Of a stretch of 64,000 bases of DNA, positions 17,470 to 28,700 are shown piece by piece. The first letter of the stretch is position 1; every line of letters begins with the position of its first letter. The DNA is from an uncultured Chitinophaga sp. (GTDB taxonomy: Bacteria; Bacteroidota; Bacteroidia; Cytophagales; Cyclobacteriaceae): the NCBI GenBank assembly GCA_902168205.1, contig CABHOK010000008.1, positions 150,500 through 214,499 of the forward strand. The letters run 5' to 3'. The position numbers were made by a program, and so were the translations under genes. The notes under the pieces were generated by a model. That model ran no database searches. It had not been told where the DNA came from and saw nothing but the letters and a program-made list of their open reading frames with translations.

Positions 17470-19905
17470 TCACTCTACGCGCAGCGACTCCTTCTTCTGT
17501 CCAGCCATGTCTACGATGAGTTTGCTGGCTTTGCCGGTAGTTTCGCGGATGAAGGTGAGGCGTGCGTTTATTTCTTTTACGGTAAATTCTTTTTCGGAGA
17601 TCGGGAATATTTCAAACTTTGGTTGATTGGTTCCCTGTGCATATAGCTTGCCGTTCTCGTTAGAGACGGTAATGATAATGTTATTTCCATAATCATATTT
17701 ACCTATATATTCCTTGTAAAGATTCGGATCTATAGCGACAATCACGTCCTCTTTCAATTTCCTTGCATCGATAGCAAATCCCCCCTGCACGAAATGTCCG
17801 TGTGTTACGGCTCCGTTCTCGCCTTTCATAAATTTGATCCTGGCGTCAACAACTTTCCAGAAGTATTCATCGGGTGCTGATGGAAATATAGGAAACTTAT
17901 TCTGTCCGGAGAGTTGTGCGTAGAGATCGCTTCCTTCTGCTGTGATCGTCATTACGGCTCCATTCTGGAAATCATATCGACCGGTATATATACTCACATC
18001 GGCAACCGGTGATGCCAGCGTTGTGTAGGAAGATTGCTTCGCCAGCTTATCCCAGATAAAATACTCTGCTACAGCATTCGGATTTATATTTACATCGGGT
18101 GGCATCAGGTTCATCAACAACACTACTGTGAGGTTTTCATTTGTATAGCGCGCCAGTTGGGAGATGAAACCATGCAGGCCACCACTATGACCGATAACTG
18201 GTTGTCCGCGATAGTCACTCAATCCCCAGCCATAACCATATTTGGATGGCGGTGGGTTTCCATCGTTAAGCACTACTGAAGTAAATGCCGCCTTCAGACT
18301 TTTGTCCTGGAGTACTTTACCATTAAATATAGCTTCGTTCCATTTATACAAGTCGTCCACTGTTGAATATAGCGCTCCGGCACCACCGGCCCATGCCATG
18401 TTCCAGTTTAAAGCCGGCACATATTTACCATCGGTGTTTGAATAGCCTTGTGCTTCTTTGTCGAGACTCAGCCAGGCTGCATGTACACCGGTATTGTTCA
18501 TGTGCAGCGGAGTGAAGAATGTTTCTTTCAGATACTGAGCATAGCTTTTACCCGATACTTTTTCAATGATATAGCCTAACAGAAAATATCCGGAGTTGTT
18601 ATACATGTACTGTTCACCGGGATTGAAATCATACGGATCATTTTTAAAGTAAGCAATCAGCTCTTCCGGTGTTACGGGTGTAACAACCCGTTTTTCAAAA
18701 TCACCTTTGCCGGTATAGCTGTGAATACCGGATGTATGCGTGAGTAAATGATGCAGCGTTACTTCTTCACCACGCGGAAAATCATGTATATACTTCGAGA
18801 GTTTATCGGTCACTTTCAGTTTACCATCTTCCTGTAATTTAAGTATAGCAGCTGCGGTAAACTGTTTGGTGATGGAACCTATACGAAATTTTGTTTCCGG
18901 AGTAGCGGGTGTCTTCTTTTCAATATTGGCATAACCAAAGGCTTTCTTGTAAAGTATATTTCCATCTTTTGCTACAAGTATAGCGATGCCGGGTGTTTCC
19001 TTTCCCTGCAGCGAACTATAGAGCGCATCGGTTAACTGGGCTGCTGACGGCATTGCCGTTTTCGTTGCGCCCTTTTGTAGCAACAGTGCGGCAGCTTCTT
19101 CTCGGCCATTTAACAATGCTGCGGTGTAGGGAGTGAGTCCAGAGGCATCGGTCTTATTTAAATCTGCGCGACCGTTGATCAGCGCATTGATTTCATTCAT
19201 GTCACCTTTGGCAGCGGCTTTGATCAACTGATTGGACAAGGCCTCGCGATCGAGAAAGCGAACGGTGAATCCCCAATCGCGAACAACATCCTGGACTTTC
19301 AATAGCAATTGATTGCTGCCTTTCACGAATGTTACGGGTACAACATCCTGATCAGGCGTTAACGCCCGGCCTACCCAGTTACGGTGTACGAGTTTGCCGT
19401 TGAGCCAAACCTTTACACCATCATCACTCCCCACCGCCAGAAAAGCTGTAAAGGCTGAATCTGTTTTGATCTCTGCCAACGCATAGGCTACTGCGTAATC
19501 CGGTTTACTATAGAGCGCATCGAAATCGATTTTATCGGCAGTAGCAGAATAGGGCTTCCACGCAAATGATTTTCCCCGGAGCATAACGGGCGGTATCGGC
19601 TTGCCGGCCACCGGTGTTATGGACGTTACGAGATCTTCATCAAAGAATCTCTCTTCCTGCTGAATATCAGGAGCACCCACTGTATCGTCTTTTACCAATA
19701 ACGGTCCAACCACCAGCCAGTTCTTCATATACTGCCCGGCTTGTATACCTTTATAGGACGCCTTGCTGAAAACTGTTGTAGGATCAACCGTTTTTACCGG
19801 AGCTTTTTTCTTTTGTGCGTAGAGTTGTGTTGACAGCGCAGAGACCAGCAGTACATATAGTACCATACGTACAGGTTGCTGCAACGAACGAGGTAATGTT
19901 GCCAT
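17470..19905 (-). CDS. Secreted serine hydrolase (class C beta-lactamase fold) fused to ankyrin repeats
   Basis: 811 residues: signal peptide 1-30 (ending LYAQ); an N-terminal beta-rich region about 42-220 with AVGSDDGVKVWLNGKLVHRNW, like sugar-binding or PA14-type modules; ankyrin repeats about 225-285 (AAAKGDMNEINALINGRADL and a second LTPYTAALLNGREEAA unit); beta-lactamase/DD-peptidase-like domain about 290-640 with Ser344-x-x-Lys347 (GSITKQFT), YNN at 435-437 and HSGG later; then two repeats resembling DUF3471 (about 650-805). Such enzymes are peptidases or esterases rather than antibiotic-hydrolysing lactamases; the substrate cannot be told. A secreted enzyme with ankyrin repeats placed before the catalytic domain is unusual. 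ATG start at 19905; an inner ATG at residue 14 would also leave a good signal peptide. Confidence 0.9.
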   Translation of the reverse strand: MATLPRSLQQPVRMVLYVLLVSALSTQLYAQKKKAPVKTVDPTTVFSKASYKGIQAGQYMKNWLVVGPLLVKDDTVGAPDIQQEERFFDEDLVTSITPVAGKPIPPVMLRGKSFAWKPYSATADKIDFDALYSKPDYAVAYALAEIKTDSAFTAFLAVGSDDGVKVWLNGKLVHRNWVGRALTPDQDVVPVTFVKGSNQLLLKVQDVVRDWGFTVRFLDREALSNQLIKAAAKGDMNEINALINGRADLNKTDASGLTPYTAALLNGREEAAALLLQKGATKTAMPSAAQLTDALYSSLQGKETPGIAILVAKDGNILYKKAFGYANIEKKTPATPETKFRIGSITKQFTAAAILKLQEDGKLKVTDKLSKYIHDFPRGEEVTLHHLLTHTSGIHSYTGKGDFEKRVVTPVTPEELIAYFKNDPYDFNPGEQYMYNNSGYFLLGYIIEKVSGKSYAQYLKETFFTPLHMNNTGVHAAWLSLDKEAQGYSNTDGKYVPALNWNMAWAGGAGALYSTVDDLYKWNEAIFNGKVLQDKSLKAAFTSVVLNDGNPPPSKYGYGWGLSDYRGQPVIGHSGGLHGFISQLARYTNENLTVVLLMNLMPPDVNINPNAVAEYFIWDKLAKQSSYTTLASPVADVSIYTGRYDFQNGAVMTITAEGSDLYAQLSGQNKFPIFPSAPDEYFWKVVDARIKFMKGENGAVTHGHFVQGGFAIDARKLKEDVIVAIDPNLYKEYIGKYDYGNNIIITVSNENGKLYAQGTNQPKFEIFPISEKEFTVKEINARLTFIRETTGKASKLIVDMAGQKKESLRVE

Positions 19906-20096
19906 AGTGGGGTTTAAGGTTTGGAATTTACTACTAAATATATTACGCTTTCTTAAGATGAACGATAGATTATGTGCTAAAACATCTATTTATTCATCAC
20001 GAAGTATAAGGTATATATTGTCATCACCTTCAGCAAATAGTGTGCTAACTCCATCTTTATGGAGTATGTGTTACCGCATACATTCTGTATTTATTG

Positions 20097-20104
20097 TATA
20101 TTTG
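20097..20104 (+). promoter_or_regulatory. Candidate -7 box for the DUF6588-like gene
   Basis: TATATTTG fits TAnnTTTG, 27 bp before the ATG at 20132, which would leave a leader of about 20 nt. A -33 TTTG at the usual distance is not evident. Confidence 0.45.
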
Positions 20105-20131
20105 TTTCAAATGGCTTAATCAAACCCCAGT

Positions 20132-21166
20132 ATGAAAAACCTATACCTGCTCTGTGTGGCGCTGGCTGTATGCGCTGCGCCTGCATGTGCTCAAAACGAC
20201 ATCGCTAAATTTTTCCCTGCCGGAAAAGAAAATGCTCAACTGCTAACGGGCGCTTATCTTGAACCTCTTACCAAAGATCTGGGCACCTTGCTGAACAACG
20301 GCTGGTATACTACCGCTAAAACCCACAAGCGTTTTGGGTTTGACCTGAGTGTTACGGTAAACAATCTTCTGGTCAGCAAAGATCAAAAATACTTCAACAT
20401 GCCTGCGGGTGTGTCTGGGTTGTCCTTTGAAGGAACAACGGAAGGCGGTACACAAATCCCTACGGCATACGGTCCGAAGAATGAAGAATCCGAATTTCTG
20501 ATTACATCCAAAATGAATAGCGGCACCCGGTTTAATGGTCCGGAAGGATTTGAACCCGGTAAAGATTACCCGCTGGAATCTGCGGTGCTTCCTACATTAC
20601 AACTTGGCGTAGGGCTCTTCAAGAATACCGATATACGTATACGCTATACACCGGAAGTGAAGATCAACGATGTGAAGGTTGGTAACTGGGGTGTTGGCGT
20701 GATGCACGATATCAAACAACATATACCCGGCTTGATAGAACTTCCATTCTCCTGGACATTCTTTGCTGGCTATACGCAGATGAATGGTGATGTGGATCTG
20801 AGTGGTGAATTTGCCGGCTCCGGACAAAAAGGTGAAATGACCGGTAAAGGTATAACGCTTCAGACGGTGGTAAGCAAGAATTTCAAGGTAGTAACATTTT
20901 ACGGATCGGTAGGATATCAGCACTCCAGCGTGAAGTATGATGTGAAAGGTATATATGAAGTAGGAAGCGGTGGCGGAGAATCGGATGTGCTGCTGGAAAC
21001 TCCATTCACATTAACGGATCCCTTCTCGTATGAATACTCTACACAGGGTATTCGCGGAACAGCCGGTATACAATTCAAATTCGGACCGGTGTTGCTGAAC
21101 TCTGATTTTACGCTCGCTCATTCACAGAAATTACTCACTGCGGGCTTCGGCTTTACATTCAACTAA
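20132..21166 (+). CDS. DUF6588-like outer-membrane protein
   Basis: 344 residues with a signal peptide (1-20, ending PACAQ). The body alternates polar and hydrophobic residues in beta-strand fashion, with GFDLSVTVNNLLV, LQLGVGLFKNTDIRIRYTPEV, VGNWGVGVMHDIKQHIPG and a terminal aromatic residue (ending FGFTFN), typical of an outer-membrane beta-barrel. The sequence agrees with the DUF6588 family of Bacteroidota, for which no function is known. Monocistronic: its own promoter-like box and a strong terminator downstream. Confidence 0.85.
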   Translation: MKNLYLLCVALAVCAAPACAQNDIAKFFPAGKENAQLLTGAYLEPLTKDLGTLLNNGWYTTAKTHKRFGFDLSVTVNNLLVSKDQKYFNMPAGVSGLSFEGTTEGGTQIPTAYGPKNEESEFLITSKMNSGTRFNGPEGFEPGKDYPLESAVLPTLQLGVGLFKNTDIRIRYTPEVKINDVKVGNWGVGVMHDIKQHIPGLIELPFSWTFFAGYTQMNGDVDLSGEFAGSGQKGEMTGKGITLQTVVSKNFKVVTFYGSVGYQHSSVKYDVKGIYEVGSGGGESDVLLETPFTLTDPFSYEYSTQGIRGTAGIQFKFGPVLLNSDFTLAHSQKLLTAGFGFTFN

Positions 21167-21195
21167 AGTGTGTGCTATATTTTAAGATGAATGAG

Positions 21196-21224
21196 ACTCC
21201 CGTTTAACCGCGGGAGTTTTTTTA
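21196..21224 (+). terminator. Rho-independent terminator
   Basis: ACTCCCG (21196-21202), 8-nt loop, CGGGAGT (21211-21217), followed by an eight-T run. Lies 30 bp after the stop of the DUF6588-like gene. Confidence 0.92.
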
Positions 21225-21314
21225 TGCTTGATGAAATCGTCCGTTTGTCTGGCGTGATGTACTCTTCAGGTGTTTTTGATTGCTGTCATTACGAGATAAA
21301 TGTATATTGGAAGT

Positions 21315-21430
21315 AGCTGTGAGCTTTGAGTTACGAGCTGCGAGAAGGAAAGTATATCGTTTTATACAGGAAAACCGCGGCCCTGGGACACTAACAAACT
21401 CGCAACTCACAGCTCGTGGCTCAGAGCTAT
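21315..21430. repeat. Heptad inverted-repeat element
   Basis: Left arm AGCTGTG, AGCTTTG, AGTTACG, AGCTGCG, AG (21315-21344); core AGTATATCGTTTTATAC (21351-21367); right arm CTCGCAA, CTCACAG, CTCGTGG, CTCAGAG, CTATATTT (21399-21434). The two arms are the same 7-bp unit type in opposite orientation. The right end runs directly into the upstream region of the oxidoreductase gene at 21453. Confidence 0.75.
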
Positions 21431-21452
21431 ATTTCACATAAAAAATACCCCT

Positions 21453-22538
21453 ATGAAAAGACGTCATTTTATCGGACAAACACTGGCTGGAGTTTCCGGA
21501 CTCATCATTAGTCAGTCGGCATTTGCAGGTATACTTATTCCGCAGAAAAAAGAAAGGCTTGGTGTAGCACTGGTAGGCCTGGGTTATTATAGCACCGATC
21601 TGCTTGCTCCTGCCCTGCAACTTACACAGCGTTGTTACCTCGCAGGTATCGTAACGGGTACACCGGCCAAGGCGGAGAAATGGAAACAACAATTTAATAT
21701 TCCGGACAAGAATATTTATAACTACGATAACTTTGATTCCATCGCCAATAATCCTGACATCGATGTGATCTATATCGTGCTCCCTCCTGCCCTGCATGCT
21801 CCCTATAGTATACGCGCTGCGAATGCTGGCAAACATGTATGGTGCGAAAAACCAATGGCCATGACGGTAGCTGAATGTAAAAGCATGATCGATGCCTGTA
21901 ATAAAAACAAGGTAAAGCTAAGTATAGGCTATCGCATGCATCATGAGCCCAACACGCAAAAAATTATTCAATACCGGAAGGAATTGCCATTTGGTAAAAT
22001 TACTTCCGTAACCGCAGCCGCAGGTTACTTTGACGGACGCACTGATCACTGGAAACAAAACAAGAAACTGGGAGGCGGTTCCATGTATGATATGGGAGTA
22101 TATCCGCTGAATGCGACACGCTATACCACCGGCCTCGAACCGATCGCGGTTACTGCGAGACAATCCATCACACGCCCGGAAATATATAAAGATGTAGATG
22201 AGACCATGGCGTTTGACCTGGAGTTTCCCGGAGGTGTAACAGCCAAATGCGAAACGAGTTTTGGAAAAGGTATGAACGACCTGCGGGTAACGTGCAAGAA
22301 CGGCTGGTATAAGTTGTCACCGTTTCAAGCGTATAGCGGTATAAATGGTGAAACAAGTTCAGGTATAAAACTGAACGCAACCATTCCCAACCAGCAGGCA
22401 CGCCAAATGGACGATGATGCACTCGCCATCATGCAACAAAAACCGATGCTTGTTCCCGGTGAAGAAGGGCTGAAAGACATACGCGTGGTGGAAGCGATCT
22501 ATAGATCGGTGGCTGCGAATGGACGCGTAGCTGTATAG
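21453..22538 (+). CDS. Exported Gfo/Idh/MocA-family oxidoreductase
   Basis: 361-residue NAD(P)-dependent oxidoreductase of the glucose-fructose oxidoreductase type. N-terminal MKRRHFIGQTLAGVSGLIIS resembles a Tat-like or Sec signal (RRHF motif, hydrophobic stretch), as found in many periplasmic members that carry bound cofactor. Rossmann segment LGVALVGLGYYS (about 36-47), WCEKPMAMT (about 130-138) with the EKP signature, and the catalytic-region GGGSMYDMGVYPLNATR. Probably oxidises or epimerises a sugar or sugar alcohol; substrate unknown. Preceded by a heptad-repeat element; no partner gene adjacent. Confidence 0.9.
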   Translation: MKRRHFIGQTLAGVSGLIISQSAFAGILIPQKKERLGVALVGLGYYSTDLLAPALQLTQRCYLAGIVTGTPAKAEKWKQQFNIPDKNIYNYDNFDSIANNPDIDVIYIVLPPALHAPYSIRAANAGKHVWCEKPMAMTVAECKSMIDACNKNKVKLSIGYRMHHEPNTQKIIQYRKELPFGKITSVTAAAGYFDGRTDHWKQNKKLGGGSMYDMGVYPLNATRYTTGLEPIAVTARQSITRPEIYKDVDETMAFDLEFPGGVTAKCETSFGKGMNDLRVTCKNGWYKLSPFQAYSGINGETSSGIKLNATIPNQQARQMDDDALAIMQQKPMLVPGEEGLKDIRVVEAIYRSVAANGRVAV

Positions 22539-22539
22539 G

Positions 22540-22665
22540 TTGCTGGCTACTGGTCTCCAGCTGCTGGACTGAAATCGTTGAGGCTACAGGTATATATGCC
22601 AATTGTTGCTATTCAGATAAATCGTAAAGGGAAGAAACTCCACCAAGCAGCCAGAAGGCAGCAAC
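22540..22665. repeat. Heptad repeat element, CTGG type
   Basis: TTGCTGG, CTACTGG, TCTCCAG, CTGCTGG (22540-22567) and the inverted counterpart AAGCAGCCAGAAGGCAGC (22645-22662) bound a unit of about 125 bp between two convergent genes. These are the NNNCTGG type units also present at 17422-17449 and 2011-2040. Confidence 0.6.
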
Positions 22666-22707
22666 AAAAAAAGAAAGCCCGCAATCTAAAAGACTGCAGG
22701 CTTTCTT
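22663..22707 (-). terminator. Terminator of the giant subtilase gene
   Basis: AAGAAAGCC (22671-22679) pairs with GGCTTTCTT (22699-22707); the inner stem GCAATC/GACTGC pairs partly. On the minus strand a T run follows (complement of 22664-22672). It is 20 bp past the subtilase stop. Confidence 0.85.
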
Positions 22708-22726
22708 AACTTATCTGTATCGTGCG

Positions 22727-25700
22727 TTACTCTTTAATAAACTTCCGTATTTCACGTTTTCCATTGGCGAGTTGAACTTGTACAAAGTATACACCTGGTG
22801 CAAGACCTAACTTCGTTGTACTCACTTTATAGTTACGGAATGCGCTGGCTTCACCGTGTGCGTTGAACAACGCTATACCTTGTGTGTTGTGGATCACTAC
22901 ACCAACATTGCCTTCAGCTTTACCTTTCAGGCGGATGGTCAGTTCATCCTGTACGGGCACAGGGTATATATCGAGGCCGAATACTCCGTTTTCTTCTCCG
23001 AGATCATCCGGTGCAGCAGCACGTGCTGAAGTTGCGCCATTGGTTACTTCGAAGGTTATAAAGGTCGGAGCACCTGCAGCACCGGTTCCGTTGAAGTATG
23101 AGTATGGCGTAGCTTTCAGGGTATATATACCCGGTTGTGCCGGCCATGGTGTATCGGTTCCGTTAGGACCATTACCACTCAGTGCATACGGAGCATTGTT
23201 ATCGGTGCGATAGTGCACGCCATTCAATTCAAACACAACACTCTTCACGGCAGAGCCCGCTACATTTGCGCGGATGTTGATCGAATTATAGTACTGCTGA
23301 CTGGTGTTAATCGTGCTGCTGTCTTCAAGATCGGCAAGTTTAACACCGTTGCTTCTGACTACATCCAGATCGGTTACTGCAGAAGAGTTGAGAATCGTAA
23401 CATGCGCCAGCAGACTCTTACCCGCTGTACCGGTTCCATTCACGCGGGTATAGGCATTTGCACGAAGCGTATGCGTACCAGACGTAAACTGATACAGGAA
23501 GAACGGATTGAAGTTATAAGGCGGTGTATTTACCAGGTTGGCGTTAGTGCCATCTTTAATAAAGCGTACACTACCTACCGTTGCCGGGTTAGTATTGGCG
23601 CGAATTGTAACATTGTATAGATTGATGGAACCTACATCGATCGTTACAGAATCTGTAAAGGTAGTTAACACCTGGCCATTGCTGGTATTCACCAGGCTAT
23701 AGCTCTCCACTCCATACGGTATAACCGACAAGTGGAATGTTGCCGAATCGATAGCACCTGTTGAATCGGTGGCCAACACCGGCAAATCATACTCACCGGC
23801 ATGTCCTATGGCAGGAACGATGCTGTAGGTAGCCGTACCGTTGGCTGAGCTTGTCTGCGTAATGAATGGCAGGTTCTCGATCAATTGTACCGTAACCGGA
23901 TCACCATCTGCATCGGTAGCCGTGAAGGTAACTTCGATTGAACCAAGTTCGATTACTTCAACAGAGTCGATTTCATCCAATACCGGAGGGCGGTTGCCGA
24001 TCACTTCCAAAGTTACCGGAACAAGCACCGGTGAATTTTCAGGATCGTTGCTTGCTATACGCAGTGTATCTGCATACCAGCCTTGTGTTAAGTCAGCAGC
24101 GTTGAACGTGACCGTTACAGTTGCCGATCCACCCGGAGGAACAGTTCCTGATTTAGGTGTATAGGCTAACCATGGTGTTAGTGCAGGTCCGTCATATATA
24201 GCCAGGTTATCGATGTCGAAAGTAGGCCCAGCTTCTTCCATTAACGAGAAGGTAACGACTTGTTCGATATCACCGGCAAATCCTTGTCCTTCGAAAATCT
24301 CAACACCATCTATATATATTCTGAATATAGATGTAGCACGTTCTACATCAATCCGGAACTCAAAATATCCGGAAGGCAACGTATAGTCTATTGGCGCGTA
24401 TGAAGCATTGCCGACAGAGTCCTGAACCAAAGCGCTCAGACTTCCATCCGGGGCAATCTCGAAACGGGTATTTACCAGTTCAGCAGTTGGCGATTGTGGA
24501 ATGATCTGCCAGGTAACATTGCTGCCCTGCACATTCAGACGCATGCTGGTAGAAGATATAGGATCGGTACCGATTGGCACAACCGGAGAGAACCCGAGGG
24601 ATTGTCCTAAACCATCGGCCAGTCCTCTGAAGTGCTGTGCATCTTCAAATGGATTCTCGGTCTCAACGGTCCAGTTACCCCATTGTCCTTCCCAACCTTC
24701 CTGACCATCAATATCACCGGTAGCAAATTCTTCGAAGCCGGTTACATATAGTTCAGCAGAAAGTTTCTTCGCAGGTGCAGTGGCAACAAATGCGCGTGCA
24801 TCGCGAAGATCAGCGGTTGCTGCTGTTGGCGTTGTACGTGTAGCTTTAGGTGCTTTGCGTTCACCGGCAACTTTCAGAACAGATGCTGCTGCAGGCACCG
24901 GTGTATTACCAAAGGCATACTTCAATGTACTTTCCCCCGAGTTGGTAATGGTCAGCGTTTGTGTTGCTATACCTCCTATCGGAAGTTGCTGGTGGAGTGA
25001 ATCCGGATCAACTGAAATAACAGCTGGTTCGCGAACGGTGAGTGATGCCACTACACCTACCAGCGGATCAGCGGGAGCATTGCTGGTAACTAATATACCG
25101 GATACATAAGAACCTGCTTCGATGTCGGATGCATCAAATGTAGCGGCTATATCGGCTACACCTTGCACCGGTACTATACCGGATGACGGTTCTACAGTCA
25201 GCCACGCGCGTGGATTACCGAGTATAACTACATCATCGATCTGAGCATACCAATCCCAGTCATCTGTATTCGGATCGTAATAGTGCCAGCGCAGACGGAA
25301 GGATGATGCTGTGTTGAGGTATTCACCAAGTTCAACGGTAACAGCTTCTCCGGAAGGTTCACGATTTAAACCATGATCTTCGTTCCAGCTCAATACCGTT
25401 GTCCATGCACCACCATCTACCTGTATATCCAGGTCAAGGAAATCAAGACCCGCATAGTTCTGATAATTGGCATTGTACTGTACCGCTATATTCTTATAAC
25501 CAGCTGTACTGATTACCGGGGTTATAAGTTCAGTATCAAATTCACCTGTACCAAAAGCATCGCTGCTTGCCGTAGCAGCTTCACCTGTGCCTGCGTAGTT
25601 GGACTCTTCGTATGCGGCTGCAAATTTCCAGGTAATACCGGAGCCTGCATTATCTACTACACTCCATCCGCCTGGCGGGAAGCTTGCATCTTCAAAGTCT

Positions 25701-28700
25701 TCCTGCAGCAGTGACGTTCCGGCCAGTACTTGTATAGCCGCAGGTTTCTTCACAGCCGATTTACTCGCTGCGTTATCTTTGGCTATCTTATCCAGGATGC
25801 GTTTGTCCGATTTTGCATTGGTAAATTTACTTACCGGTTTTGCCGGCAAGTTTGCTACATCGGTAGATGCACCAATCACCTGCAAGCTATATTCCAGCGG
25901 TCGTCCGCCTGTGTTGTGAATGCGGAATACATGCGTTGTATCTTGTTTATAGTCTACAACAGCCTGCAATACTGTAGGACTAACTTTTATAGCAGGGTCG
26001 CCTACAACCGCTAATGTAGCCGGTACATTCAGTTTCGATCCATCGATATCAATATTGATATTGGCTGAATATGTACCGAACTCCAGGTCACCCGCATCAA
26101 ATGTTACTGCGAGTTCTACGGAAGCTCCGGATGGAAGATTTCCGGACGTTGGAGACACGGATATAAATTCAGGTGCTTCTTCGTTTGTACCATCGATGAT
26201 ACGGAAGTCGTCAATGTCCAGTGTAGGACCAGCCACTTCCATCAGCGAGAGGAAGAATATCTCTTCGATACTTCCTGCGAAGCCCTGTCCGGTAAATACT
26301 TTTATCTCATCAAAGTATACATGGAAGTATGATGAATCACGATCTACCTCTATTGTCAGATCAAAATAACCGGAAGGAGTTGTACCGATCGATTCAAATC
26401 CTGCACCACCGGCTCCATCGCTCACCAATGCGCTCACGGTGCCGTCTGGATTAAACTGAATTCGTGTATTCACAAATCCGGCTGATGGTGACTGCGGAAT
26501 GATCTGCCAGGTAACACCAGTGCCCTGTATATTTACTTTCAGCGTAGCGGTTGATTTCGATTCTGTTCCGATGGCTACTGTAGGTGATACAGCTTGTGTT
26601 AAACCAAAACCATCGGCTGCACTGCGGAAGTGTTGCGCTCCGCTGAATGGATTCGTGCTGTCAACGGTCCAGTTACCGAACTGTCCGAACCATCCCTCCT
26701 GTCCGCTGATATCACCTGCAGCGAAGTTTTCGAAGTCCGTTCCGTACTGCGTAGTAGACGCCTGCACAACGGCAGCCCTGGACGCAGCATTATTTTCGCG
26801 AAGACTCAGCGCTGCTTTACCGGCTACATCGATAGCCTGTCTCGCAGATGCGTTTCGTTTTACTTTATCAGCAGCGCTTGTAGCTGCACCAGCCTGTGTT
26901 TGCTTCGTAGTAATTTTTGTAACGGAAGCACCTAGTGCGCCTGCAATGCTTACGGTATAATTATGATCATCCGGACCATTGTTTTGCAACACGAGTGTGC
27001 GGGTTACTGTCTGTCCTTTTTCAAGTTCCTCGGATAATGAATCCGGTGTTACAATGAATTCAGCACCGAGCACGGTTAATACAGCTGGTACTGAAACCAA
27101 TTCCTGGTTCGGAGTATTGTTGGCTATATCGACAGATGCCGTATATATACCGGCATTCAACCCGGTGGCATCAAATGTTACTTCGAGATCGATCTGCGAT
27201 CCGGGTGCTACTGTACCCTCGCTTGGATCAACGCTTACGAACGAAGCGCCCGCCAGGTAATGAACAGCATTTTCATAGATTGTACCAAGATCACCAGTCC
27301 ACTGCAACGGACCACCGTTACCAAGACTTGGCAGCAGGTTGAGTGCTACAACATCGCTGTTGGCAGCGAGGAAGAGTTGACCGTTGTCCCATTCGGCAAC
27401 GGCTACTGCGCCTGGTGCCAGCGATACATTTTGTACATAGCCGCTATATTCCAGCTCACTTACACCTTCCAGCAACGGATGGCCTGGAGCAAGAATGTCA
27501 CCGAGTTCCGCTACAACTTCCGCATCGGTAGTAGAGGGTATAAACGGACCGTATTGTTCGTCAATGAAACGTCCTTCCAGTTTCCAGGCATCATACGAGT
27601 ATACAAACTGGTTAACAATTACCTTACCGCCATCATCGATATAGTCTGCAAGCAGATCGCCAATTACTTCCGGTTCTACGCTTCCATTGCCAAGCCATTG
27701 TGTATTGTTGGACGTTACTACGATATCGTATCCTTCCAGGTCGGCCAGCGTAATGGCTGGCAGCGATGCTTTCGGGTATATATCGGCTTCTATATCATCA
27801 TACGCATCCAGTATAGCTTCGAGGTCGGTAACATTGTTATCCGGAGTGAGGATGAGTACATTGGACACCGTGGCCAGCTTGCGCGGAGTTTTCAGTTTAA
27901 CTTGGTTGGTATAGCCTGAAGATGCTACGCGTTTTTCCAATGCACCACTCGTACTTGTACCGGATACAGGAACCGTAATAGTTTTAACAGCAGCTACCGT
28001 GGCCGGAGCTTCTGATACTACCGCTACCGAAAATTCAAGATCACTTCCTCCTGTATTCTTAACGGTTAACGTTGTTGTGGAAGTCTTATCCGTATTTAAA
28101 GTAGCAGACAATGAGTCTGGAGTAACTTCTATCGCAGGTGCTACTACACCTTCTCCCACTACAGCAACCGATAACACCGGGTTAGCCGGATCGTTCGAAG
28201 CAATGCTTATTATACCGGAAGACACTCCGAGCGATGAAGCGGTATAGGTTACCTGTACTGTTGTATCCTGGAATGCAGCCAGTGTAATGGCAGATGCAAA
28301 ACTGGTAGTAAAATCAGTATTATTGGAAGTTATACCCGTGATCTCCAATGGCTCAGAGCCTGCGTTGGCCAGTGTAATTGATCGTATTTTCGAACCTGTT
28401 TCAAACACATCACCGAAGTCAAGTGTATCGGGCTCAACGGAAGCAATAGGCACTCCGTTGTTTGTTACCTCGAGAGTAAGCGGCACCGTCACGGTATCAC
28501 TTGCCGGGTCATTGCTGAATATATGCAATGCCTGTTCGTATGTACCTGCCAGTAATCCGCTGGCATCAAACGTAACGGTTACATCCTGGCTGCCTGAAGG
28601 CGCAACGGAACCACTATCCGGTTGCACAGTTGCAAAACCAGGAGCAAGATCAATGGTATAGTTTAATGTACCGGCACCGGTGTTGGCGATTGTCAACGTC

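Noticed and set aside
17470..19905. Antibiotic-resistance beta-lactamase
   Set aside because: Although the SxxK, YxN and HSGG motifs occur, the fusion and length fit general serine hydrolases of this fold; no resistance role can be claimed.
27260..27919. 219-codon plus-strand open frame within the subtilase
   Set aside because: Shadow of the minus-strand gene, no signal or family features.
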